Part shown: in pieces, positions 11,968-26,900 of the stretch | How the letters are laid out: every line of letters begins with the position of its first letter | Position numbering within the stretch: the stretch's first letter is position 1 | Origin: Siphlonurus alternatus | Taxonomy: Eukaryota; Arthropoda; Insecta; Ephemeroptera; Siphlonuridae | Direction: 5' to 3' | DNA: 64,000 nt | Assembly: GCA_949825025.1 (NCBI GenBank) | Contig: OX463779.1 | Span: 36,466,203 to 36,530,202, forward strand | Program-made: the position numbers and the translations under genes | The notes under the pieces: model-generated | What the model was told of the DNA's origin: nothing | What the model saw: the letters and a program-made list of their open reading frames with translations, nothing else | The model's database searches: none

Positions 11968-12069
11968 TCGTCGCCTCGGAAAATTTTCCTTTGCGGCCTT
12001 GTTAATCTCCATGCCCCGTAAGAATAACACAGAGCAAGGCTGCAACTGGGAAATTTTCCAAGGCGACGA
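11968..12069. repeat. GC-rich stem-loop, about 34-bp arms
   Basis: The left arm (11968-12001, TCGTCGCCTCGGAAAATTTT onward) pairs with the right arm (12035-12069, ending TTCCAAGGCGACGA), with a few mismatches around a 33-nt loop. The stem contains GGAAAATTTTCC on one side and GGGAAATTTTCC on the other. The latter resembles a Rel/NF-kB site. It could be a hairpin RNA source, a foldback remnant or a regulatory element. Confidence 0.45.
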
Positions 12070-14150
12070 GTATACATTAAAAATACTCGTATAATATATA
12101 ACTTATTACGTGGACTTCAGGATTTAAGTTCTTAATACATTATCACACGATCATTTTTTCTTTTCTTGCATATGATTTTTACTTGCAAAAAATTGTCATC
12201 TACACTAAAAAAAAATGCAGGAGTTGAAGTTTCTTGTAAGAAAAATCATACACAAGAAATTAAAAAACTGTATAGTAATACCGGCATTAGGTCTGTTCGT
12301 AAATACACATTCAGATTAATCAATTAACAGTTTTTGCTTATATGTTACCTGAACATATTTTTCATCTGATTATTGATTCATGAATAGATTGTGCAATTAC
12401 AAACAGATCTCTTGTATTATAAAATATATTACGTTACGTATTACATAATTAAAAAAAATGACCCATCAGAATTATAGAAGTCTCTTTACATTTTTTTTTA
12501 TTAAATATTTATAACTATCGGCAACAAATTTAATATAAGCTATTCAGAAGTTATTTTATACATATATTTTTTAAACCAGATAAGAAATCAACTTGGTCTG
12601 CAGTTGAAAGTGGAAATATATCTCACATTTTGGAAGGTAACGAGTGAATCGGACGTTTACAAAATACAAATTCCTTCGTCAGGTCATACTATTTTTAACA
12701 GTGAACCTCTCATCAAACGGTATTGAGAGAACTAAAAGCGTGATAACTCATGAACCGAGTTGGCGTGCGAATGTCTCAGATATACCCTGACTGTTAGAGC
12801 AACAGGGCGTTCTCCGATGAGCGTGGTGGATGGTGCCGCGCCTTGCAAGTAGTCACACTCGACGCTTCTAGGTTACCACGGCGACGTAACTTCCTTCCAT
12901 CAACAAGCGATACACGCTAATAACCTATCGTTTGGAAGTATCGTTGCCAAAATAGACACAATTCACATAAAAATATGTAATTATCTAATTACAATGTAAT
13001 TCTCAATTATTAAATATTTAAAGAAACTTTAATACTGTAATCAAATCAATATCAAGTAATTAACTCTTTATTTAAAATTACAATAAGTGTTCTATATAAA
13101 TCTGTTTTTTTTTTTATATAGTTTAGAATTAAGTAAAATATTAATTATATAAAAACCTGATTTCTATTATAATAAAATACTTTAATCATAAAAGCATGTT
13201 TGTTTGTTTTTTAAATTTAAGTTTCAACAAATTAGTTTTTAAGTTAATTTACTAATATTATTATGTGTGAAAACGTGACTTTTCTATTAGTATTTTATTA
13301 TAAAGTCTGTATTATATATAATAAAAAAAAATCACAGAAACAATTTGACCTTTCTGCCATACCATTAACAACAAATAACTCTATTTTAGCATTTTAAAGT
13401 TAATCTAACTATTCATTTGTATTGAGGTAATATATAAGCTATTACTTTCACCCATATATAAATATTTTTAATGGTTATTAGGTGTTTGCATGCGTAGAAA
13501 TCTTTAAAAAAAAAAAACAATCAAAGATTTTAGCACAAAAAATACAATTTTATGCTTCTTCTTCTTAGACTATTAAAATTTTCAATAGTTTATTACCTTC
13601 ATTAAGCTATAAACTATACACAATACTCGTGCGTAACTAAGGTCATGCGTGATCTGACCACACGTGCGTGGTCCAACAACCAGTCTTTCCTTATACTACG
13701 CAACTTTATCATAAAAAAAAATAGGGTGTACGGATGGCGTCGTTGGTATTAGATAACGGTATCATACTCCCTCAAAAATTCCCTCATCTTCTTTAAGTGG
13801 GACTATGGTAATTTGGACAATCCATTGTCTCGGCTCGCATAATTTACGCTGGGCTGCCTCACGCTACTCACGCTAAGGTCATGACCTCATGATCTAAGTG
13901 ACCTAAAGGTATATAATATTATATAAACGCCTACTAAAAAAAAAAAAAAAATTTTTTTTAACGAATAAGAATATATATATAGAAAAGAGGCGCACCCTAT
14001 AATACTCTTTACCTTTTTATCTTTGACATTCCACCACGCAAAAATTACTGTAGTTGTAAACTTATATGGATTTTAATGGTATAAGTTGTATTCACGACGT
14101 TAAGATTTCTGGATATATTTTCGTAATTTTTTAAACAAGAATTGACCTAC
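12070..14150. other. Intergenic DNA with GC patches at 12.6-12.9 and 13.6-13.9 kb
   Basis: No supported exon. The patch at about 12620-12910 has interrupted frames. The patch at about 13630-13900 contains several AGGTCA/TGACC half-sites, including AGGTCATGACCT at 13876-13887, plus CACGTG-like words. Both are candidate cis-regulatory blocks by composition only. Confidence 0.3.
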
Positions 14151-14159
14151 AAAACAAGT

Positions 14160-14420
14160 TCTGCAAACGTGTCACTTTTCAAGGGCCCCGTAAGGGAAGT
14201 AACTTATTTTAAGATTCTGTAGAAGACGAAGCCTCAAGCTTTAAAAATACCGCTGGTCAGACGTCTGCTGTTCTTCATTCAGAGTAGCTTGGCTAGACCC
14301 TGATGCCAATATATATCCCCTGTGGCTTCTGCAACCCCTCGAGCTTGGGGGAGGAGCTTGCTGCGTAACTCCTCGCGGCTATAAAAATAACAAGACCAAA
14401 TCTACTTTCACAATAAGAAG
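14160..14420 (+). promoter_or_regulatory. Promoter-like GC island with TATA box
   Basis: A GC-rich stretch ends in GCGGCTATAAAAATAAC, with TATAAAAAT at 14380-14388 on the plus strand. Inr-like TTTCAC follows about 25-30 bp downstream. This arrangement resembles the TATA promoters of the Osiris genes at 31.45 and 58.86 kb. No convincing reading frame follows: the first ATG encodes six codons. The transcript, if any, may be non-coding or have a distant coding exon. Confidence 0.35.
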
Positions 14421-14718
14421 CTCATGTATATACACGTTATGTAAATTTAATGTATATTAAATATAATAATATTGAAGTACCTACAATAATGATAGCGATG
14501 CAGTATTATGTTATACTGAAATTGTATATACTTGCGATGCCAGAAGATTAGAGCATTCAATTTTCATTTATATCATAATTAAATAATACATCTAGATCCT
14601 TTTTTTATGTGTTAACTAATTGGCAAATTAAGCTACATGTCATGTATAATATTACTGATTTAATATGCATTGGTTACAATAAGATGTTAAAAAAGTAGTT
14701 GACATTTTTATTGTAATT

Positions 14719-14803
14719 TGTACAGTTTTTGAAGTTAAAAATTGGAATTCATAGGTAAGATTCTAATGCATGTATTCCAATTTTCAACTTTAAAAACTGT
14801 ACA
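14719..14803. ncRNA. Candidate stem-loop (pre-miRNA-like hairpin)
   Basis: Arms 14719-14748 and 14774-14803 are complementary at 28 of 30 positions, with a 25-nt loop. Arm length, near-perfect pairing and loop size fit a pre-miRNA or a tiny foldback. It lies about 0.5 kb from the much larger foldback at 15.3 kb. Confidence 0.3.
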
Positions 14804-15322
14804 TGCAGAGCTTTCCATAAGGCATTATACTATAGTAGACGGCCGAGGTAATAATGCTGCTGGCTTACCCCGTAAAGGAATATGGCGTCATGTTATGTTA
14901 TTATACTATTACAGTACTTATATTTACGTTCTCTCACTAACCTTGACTGCCAGTATATAATCCTATATTTTATGAAATAAAGGCTTAAAAAAAATTACTT
15001 GTCCATTTTTATTGACAAATTAAGTAAACTTGACTGTGGTCTGTGGTGTAGGATTGATAGGCAATTATTTAACAATGTTGCCACACTAACTTGAAGAGGG
15101 ACATTGCATGGTAACCAAATTATATAAGGACAAATATTTAGTGGTAACAAGAAGCGAATTTCAACCTTACTTTTCATGTTGCTATGGTCGAAATTCATTT
15201 GAGCTAATTATTGGGTATGAACACGTACCTAATTTGGAGCCAATGGACATTCATTATTTTCACACTAGTACCATGGTAGTATGTATTTTATACGTACGTC
15301 AATTTTAGCAACAGGTTAAAAA

Positions 15323-15804
15323 TACGTCATAAGATGAAAATGAAAATGGTCTAGATTTCAAGTACTTTCAAGTACAGCGTAATTTTATCCAGAGCATTTT
15401 CTCAGGAAAGTGTAACAACAATTACTTCATATAATAAAAAATTTAATAAATCCACGTACACCTCATTAACTTTATAAACAATTAAATAAAATTTTAATAA
15501 ATAATTCTTAATGCACTTTTACCTTCTAATAGGCTTACATTTTATAAACAACGATATATTGCTGATGTACGTATATATATCGTTGTTTATAAAATGTAAG
15601 CCTATTAGAAGGTAAAAGTGCATTAAGAATTATTTATTAAAATTTTATTTAATTGTTTATAAAGTTAATGAGGTGTACGTGGATTTATTAAATTTTTTAT
15701 TATATGAAGTAATTGTTGTTACACTTTCCTGAGAAAATGCTCTGGATAAAATTACGCTGTACTTGAAAGTACTTGAAATCTAGACCATTTTCATCTTATG
15801 ACGT
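15323..15804. repeat. Near-perfect foldback: 237/231-bp arms, about 14-nt loop
   Basis: The left arm 15323-15559 and right arm 15574-15804 are near-exact reverse complements. The visible difference is a short GAAAAT duplication near the outer end of the left arm. No open frame is conserved in the arms and no target duplication was evident. Such a structure, if transcribed, would form a long double-stranded hairpin. It could be a very young palindrome, a foldback element or an assembly artefact. Confidence 0.9.
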
Positions 15805-16392
15805 ATATATATATAAATAAAGAACTGTTAATAGATAATGAATTTAATGCAACGTATCAAATCATAAAATATATTTTTTAAGTAACAAATTTGAAATTAA
15901 TCATTGTTAATTATAATTTATCATATGGTCATTAGAATTTTAGATTCTTCGTATTAATTTATTTCATAAAATAAAATTATGATAAGATTGAACTGTAAAC
16001 GAGATACTGAAGTCACTAAGATAAGGTCAATTATGTGATGAAGTCGGTAAACATCAAAATTTACTGTGAAGTCTACAAATATTATTGATTATACACAGAC
16101 AATTTAGCTTTCCACAAACTGAAAACAATCTTCTGTTAAAAGACTCAATTGCAGACTAATTTATCACTACTTTTTCTACTTATTATATTATAACACTCAT
16201 CCTTTTCAATAAAGAACTATTGTTATTATTTAGCTTCCAGCTGCTAAAAGCTATTTCATCAAATTGCTTATGAAAATATAAAATTTGTTTAGGTCATGCA
16301 TGGTTTAATTTTAAAAAAAGATCATAGTAATAGCTATATTATTTGACCCCACACTGTGTTAAAGATGTGCTAAAATTATACACCTTCTTCCT

Positions 16393-16423
<31 letters not shown>

Positions 16424-19080
16424 ACTTAACGCCTTGTCTTTTGAAAATAGAATTATACCAATGAAAATAAAATAAATGATGCTATAAAAATATCTATGAG
16501 AAGTGTACGCATTTATTTATAAAATGGGCAAAAAATACTAACATAAAAATATTCTGATACTGATCTTACTTTTATAATTCTTAACGCATAAAATAAATAG
16601 GATTAAAAATAAAAGCTAAATATATGTCATGAGAAACATACGCACTTATTCATATTATAAATATTAAACAAATATTGTATGTAAGCATTGTGTTATAAGA
16701 ACTAGAATCATAGTCATAACATAAGTGTGGGAAATAAAACATAATTCTTATTATTATATTTTTTCATAATTGAAGATTAGGAATAAACATTCCGACGAGT
16801 TAGCTGAAGCGTTTTGTGAAGATCCGGCCCTCGTCCAGTCAGATTTTATCATCATGTATTATATAATTGGATCCAAGAGTTTTATTTTTTTTTGTCTGTC
16901 GGTTAAATCTGAAGACAGGCTACTACAGTTTATAACAATGGGAGTATCATCGTATAGTAACATAGGTCCGGGCTAGTGGCTAGCTTATACTTTGGCCTAA
17001 ATAGCTTTTTAATTGAACCCTACCATATAAATATTATGTACACTTTTAACAGGCAGTAAACAATTATTACTTTATATCTTTTAAACGTCAAAAATATCCT
17101 CCTTTATATAATATAAATTTATACTACATCATGTTAAATGTTTTAAAATATATATAATGCCTTTAAATATACATGTTTTACTAAAATGCTCCATTCTTTT
17201 TACTATAAGAAATATTTTCTAGTAGACAAATTATTATAATATTAATTATCTGATATAATTATCTTTGACCTAGATTCTTTAATTTTTTTTATATTGAAAT
17301 TTTTTAAAGGTATAAAAATAACTGTGCTCTATTTTAATCCTTTAAAATGATTTTATTCTTTATCAAATGATTTTTTTTAATGACTTGAAATTCATTTTTA
17401 ATATCTGTAAAAAAAAATATTATGCCAGGATAAAAATCAACATTTTTTTTATACATATTCGTGAATTTGCACTTAATTTTTTATTATTATGGTTTAATAA
17501 CAATACAATTACTTTTTTATACGGATACAAATTTCTTACAATAGTAATTTAGATATTCATAAAAATATGAAATAGATTTTTTTTTTATTACATGTCATAA
17601 TTTTTACAAGCCATATATAAATTGAAGTTCAAGTTAAATTTACATGTGCATTTTTTTTCCCAGCAACGAGACGCAAATTTTGCTATTGCATTCAATAGTG
17701 TCCATTTTTGTTGGACATTGTTTAATGCGTCATGATATCAACGTCTAAAAGAGAAAAATTCACTTGTAAAAATGTATTTTACAAACCAATTTCGCATCAT
17801 TCGCTCTTGTAAATATATCTTAACACACATAAAAAAATAGCAATAAAAGCTATGGAAGTACAGGCAGGTTAATAAGGCTCACGTCAATCAGTAAATGGCC
17901 ATATGGTAGAATATTATTATAACAGTAACTCCTCAGAACAGCACGGAGTATATACGACAGCGGTGGTAACACCACCAGAAATTCGACTACGTGTCGTGAG
18001 AAGAAGAAGTAGAGGTCTGCGAGAACATCGCGTGTCATCAAGGAAGTTTGAAACAAAAGAGGCAAGAAAATAGAAGGAGAAGTGAAGATTATTATTTTTA
18101 TTATATTATAATATGCCACATTAAAATACAGAAAACAAAAGAAATATTTTGTTGACATTGAGGTCAGGAGAGCACATAGTTTTATTGTTGTTTATTGTCA
18201 ATCTATATGAAGGACGTTATATGCAAAAAGATTATGATACACGCGTTAAAATTATACCTAAGACGACGACAAAGTTTATATCGTCCAAGAGAGAGGGAAA
18301 AGATGGGTGAACAGAAACCAGGAAGGATAAAAAAAAACTTGACAATGTGGGTTACGGTTAAATGACGTCACATCAAAAAAGATTTTTGTTTTTAGGGCCG
18401 ACTCCAACCACGTGATCATCAGGAGCAGGTTGTCACGTGACTTCTCAAATATCCGAGTAGCGAAAGAACTTGACATTGCTGACAAGTTTAACACGCTGTG
18501 GCTATAAACATAATGCCAATACCAATTTGTCCTAGCAAAACCACTCAAATATACACACTGCTGACTGGCTACATAACGGATGATGGTGATCTAACGAATG
18601 CTGTTAAAGAAAATTAAAAAAAAAAGAGAAATTAATACCTTTAGTATATTAAAAAATATAGGTGTTACTGTTAATAAATACATATAAAAATCAATAATGA
18701 GTTCAAAACTATTTAAAATATATATAATATACAATAAAAGTTAATATAAAAAAACTTTCTGTCGGAAGCTATTTACATTAATTTGATACTTTAAAAAGAA
18801 AGCGATTTTTATAATTGATATCATAGATATTATTTAAATATTATGTAGACTACATGTTCTAATAGTATATAAAAAAATATAATTGTATAATTAAAATTAC
18901 AGCAAATGCGATTTTTATGCAGGCATTAAAGTCTCTTTTATCTTAATTTATTGTGGATAAATTAAGATAGATTTAAATTAACGACAGGGGCAATACGATT
19001 TTGTTGCAATATTTGTTTAATTTCGAATGTGAAATCTCAGCGTCAAAAAGATGGCTGCCATATGATTTTACAGCAAATGC
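15805..19080. other. AT-rich intergenic DNA with small GC patches
   Basis: No supported gene. A poly-A run lies at about 16396-16421. Moderately GC-rich patches at about 17870-18080 and 18270-18560 have open minus-strand frames of 90-102 codons, but these lack motifs, splice context or compositional signs of coding. Confidence 0.4.
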
Positions 19081-19081
19081 G

Positions 19082-19086
<5 letters not shown>

Positions 19087-19112
<26 letters not shown>
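19087..19112. repeat. Poly-T run
   Basis: Homopolymer of about 26 T. Similar runs lie at about 19592-19619 (A) and 20016-20045 (T), so this 1-kb stretch has three long A/T tracts. Confidence 0.9.
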
Positions 19113-19719
19113 GTCACGTTGCTTTAAAAATTGATCATGACGCTAATGTAAAAATACGTAATTTAAGGTATATTCATTTGGAAAACATTAGAAATACGAT
19201 ACGATTTTGGAGCATTTACCATGGCATGCAATATATTTAATGAATTTGCTGCATTGATTCGAACTAGGCAATATTGATATACATACGACAACAAAGATGG
19301 CCACCATATAATACGATTTAAAAGGAAGTGCGCAATATTCTCATCGCGTTGCTTTAAAAATCCACCTTTAAAACTTGATAAAATCGATTACTACTTAAAG
19401 GTAATCGTAATACCTGACAGGAAATTGCAAATATCAATTATACGGTTTAAAAGCTCGCAATCTTACATCTAACAAGTAAGTATATATTATGAAATCCAGT
19501 TTAATTATGCGGTACAGCTTACATATCATACGGCTGAAAATACAATAACATAGAGTAGTAATAAATTTCAATAATATTCTCACTTAAATAACAAAAAAAA
19601 AAAAAAAAAAAAAAAAAAACTTTTGATAATTTGTTTAGACTATAACAAAAATAGTATGACAGAAACTCGATGAACTAGATCATGAATATAATTGAATGTT
19701 ACTATTGTTTTTAATGACA

Positions 19720-20000
19720 GATGGAGTGTATAATAATATTTATGGTGTTTTTCTCATTGCGGTACCTCCGGCCATTGGTATCATGGCGTGACGCTTGGTC
19801 GGCAATTACTGCACTTAATTTGGTTGAGAGTGGATCACCGGGTGACTCACTGTGGTGCGTGAGGAGGTCGTACGACTGTCCTGAGGAGGTGACGGAGACC
19901 TTGGCAGACACGAGATCGTGAGGAACCGATCGTCATGCAAGTGCACCAAAATGGAGGAGAAAAGGAGGTGCTGGTGCACGCAAACCAGTTTCTAGAAATA
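19720..20000. other. GC-rich island, possible exon or enhancer
   Basis: About 280 bp is much richer in GC than its flanks, with open frames on both strands (66 codons each). One plus frame runs 19721-19921 and ends in an acidic EEVTETLADTRS. It lies between two poly-A/T tracts. No start context, partner exon or known motif was found, so the strand and even coding status are undecided. Confidence 0.25.
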
Positions 20001-20013
20001 AAATTGAACACGC

Positions 20014-20047
<34 letters not shown>

Positions 20048-20049
20048 AT

Positions 20050-23639
<3,590 letters not shown>

Positions 23640-23960
23640 TATTAAGTTATGAATGAAGGAACCATGGAAATCTCAGTCTATGGTCGTTAATAATGGAAAA
23701 ATTGTTGTCTTGACTTTATTATATTTGGTACATTGGTTCTGTATCTGTTACTGAATAATTTGAATTTGAATTTGAAAATTCAATATAGTACTTCCCGGAT
23801 GCATCCAGTGACCTTCAAGTATCATTCTCTTCACCTTTACCTCCTTTAACTTTTTAACCACACTGTGACCTTCCTTTAGCTACCACCATTTTGATAAAAT
23901 CCATCATTATCTGGGGTCGAGCTCATGATCATTTTACTAGCAGTCAGAACCAATGAAAAA
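23640..23960 (+). repeat. Dispersed repeat family R1, copy 4 (interrupted)
   Basis: GAAGGAACCATGGAAATCTC with AGTC following near 23655 matches the R1 core. A later CTTCCCGGATGCATCCAGTGACC and GGGGTCGAGCTCATGATC correspond to the downstream blocks of the other copies. The spacing is longer than in copy 2, so this copy probably carries an internal insertion. Confidence 0.4.
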
Positions 23961-26900
23961 TAGTTATGCAAATTAATTAAGTATATAAATAATTTAATTC
24001 ATTTTCCAAATGACTATTATACAGCACAGCTTGATTTTTTTTTTTTAAGAAAAATTATGACATACTAAATACTAATAAGTCCTAGTTATAAGAAAATTTT
24101 AAATGAATTATTACTAGAGAGTTTATGGAAATATTTGACGATTTATTTTCAGTGTCAAAATTTTTACCGATTTGTTTCTTCTTTCTTGACGTTAAGTTAA
24201 AATACCGTTTAGAATTTAATAACAATTTTATATATAGAAAGAAAACTCCCTACTAACATACCTCATCTTCATTCTTATGAGCTTCTTATGTATATGACTT
24301 CATACTTCACGCCATGCATACTCTTTGTTGACCAATACATTACGGTATATGCAAAAGACTAAAAAAACAAACAAAAAACATATTTAGCTTACTTACTCAT
24401 ATCAACATATATATATTATAAAATATATATAAATGATAAGCCTTTAGGAAATAAATTCTTTACTAATAAATTTTTATAAAAGTTTACCTAAATTTTTTAA
24501 AACCACACGCATAATTTGGTTCGTGGTGATCATAAAGCAGCAGTAGTCTTCTTCTTTCTATACTGTTATATTGTGGCTGTTTTGAGTGAGTCACTGACCC
24601 ATATCTTCAACCTTGCTCTGGGCAAGGGCCCTGCGTGTCTGAGTGCAGCTTGGGGGGGTTTATCTTTGGTGCATCCATCACAATATATAAAACATGCAGT
24701 CGGGACTTCTCAATCAAACAATTTTGATATTTCTATTCTGACAAATAACTATTAAAAGGAGATCACCTGTTTTATTGGTTATATATATAATAGGAATAAA
24801 GATTATAATGAAAAAAAAAATATTAAGAGCAAATTTTGCCTTAAGGGACGTCTTATTTATCGTTTGTAATATGGACCTCATTACATTATGTGAGAAGAAA
24901 ATGAAATATGAAACACTTGTCTGTAATCAAGATCATTAAACAAATTACAATTGTACTTGCCTTTTTTTTACAACACTTGGTTATAAACACTTACAACAAA
25001 AATAAATGATGACGTCATGAGTCATGAAAATTTGGAGTAGAGCTTTAAAGTATTAATAACATTGCCAGGTGCGTGTATCCATTACTAAACCAATAAAAAG
25101 AGTTACATGTTTTTTTTTATTGCGTTCATTACTAGGTTGAGTTTAAAATTACGAGCCTTTGTTACTTCTTCAATGTATTTTTTACGAGTTAACAAAAACG
25201 TCATGCACAATTCTATTATATGAAGTATTCATATTACTACAGAAAGTAAACTCATTATAAATTTAATATTAAGTAACGTAATGTTCCATCTAGTTACGAA
25301 TAATTTTCTATTTAGAATAGTAATTTAACGTTTAGTTATCAAAATAACAAATTGCTGTAACTTAAATTAGAATTTCATCAATAAATAAATAGAAAAGAGC
25401 ACAATCTACTATAAAATTATCTATGAAATTAAACCCATCTGATGTTGCTATTGTATTTTTTTTTTTACTTCTTTCCTTACATTTTCGAAGTCATTTTACT
25501 AACGAGCATTATGTTTTAAATAGGATATAAAAAACTTTTACAAGCAGCGATATAGGTTACAAATAAATAATGTAATTAAATTTTGCCATATTGTTTATAA
25601 TAACGCAAATGAAAATTATCCCAGCTGTTCCATCAAAATACACCTGGACTGAAAGCACTACCTGCGAGATGAGATTAGGACTATATTAATTATACTTCTG
25701 TTCCAGCTTGATTTTCATGTAAAAAAAACAGCTGAAAAAGTAGTTAATTTTAATTTAAAAAACGTATACACTCTTTCGGTACAAATTGTCAGTTTTCAGT
25801 CTTGTAAATCTTAATTTCTTATAAACTTATGAGAATATATCGATAGTGTTCTATGTAAAGGAGCACATTGAGTTTGACCTGAACTTCATACATTTCGGTG
25901 ATATAGCATTTGCATTATTCGTGAGCTACTGGATTGTGTGATCTCTTCTCCAGAGAACATGGTCAATATTTACTATTAAGTTGAATTAAAATGCAAGTAA
26001 ATTTATCAATGTAGAATTGCCAGTGAATATTTTTGTGTCTACAAACTGTCATGCTTTATGATATAAAAAGCGTACTACAAGTAGTCTATGTTTTGTAAAT
26101 AAAGGTGAGATTCTCATTAAAATTTTCTCCACAATTGATGTAAACACTTAGAATTTTAATCGGAGATGGGCGTGGTCAACTAGCTGTCAAAAGTGAATGA
26201 ATTGCTGGTTCGTGAGTAAATAAACACCGTGATGCTATGAAGCTTTTGTTGTGATCAAATAATACGAGCTGTGTCATTGTACCCAACAGAGCAAGTAAAC
26301 AAGGATAAGCTTCAATGAATATAATATGATAGTTTCATTTTCGGGATTGTGCCGAGGATATTTAAAAATCACTGGACCGCAATATTATACTATCTCTATC
26401 ATAACGCCTGCCATGAATATACCTTCATTTGTAAACACCTTATATACCACTTAATACTATCTTTTGACCTTACGTGTATATGTTCATCAAGCTCGTGCAG
26501 TGGTTCCAATTGAATGAACCTTTGCTGCGTATAATATATAGCTTATTATAATATTGTATTGACATTCTTTATTTGTTTACTTTTATGTACGGATAAAAAG
26601 ACACTTTGACACTGAAAAGATATTTTAAGCTGTGTACGTTTTTTGCACATCATTTTCTTATGCACGTGGACATGAGGTCGATCGAATGCAAAAACTGTCC
26701 ACTGGGTATACAGTTGTTTCCGAACAGACCCCCATATTTTATTAACATGTAATCCGAACTTTATCCCTACTCTGCTGTGTTCTGAATTGAATGATTGGTT
26801 AAAATCAAACTATATATACGGAGAGAAACAAATTCAGTATTAAAACTTTTTCATTTTATTTCAATAATAATTTACATTTTATTGTGTTCTCTACATACAA

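Noticed and set aside
17850..18158. 102-codon minus-strand frame with a hydrophobic N-terminus
   Set aside because: Phe/Tyr/Ile-rich translation typical of AT-rich noise, without splice context or motifs.
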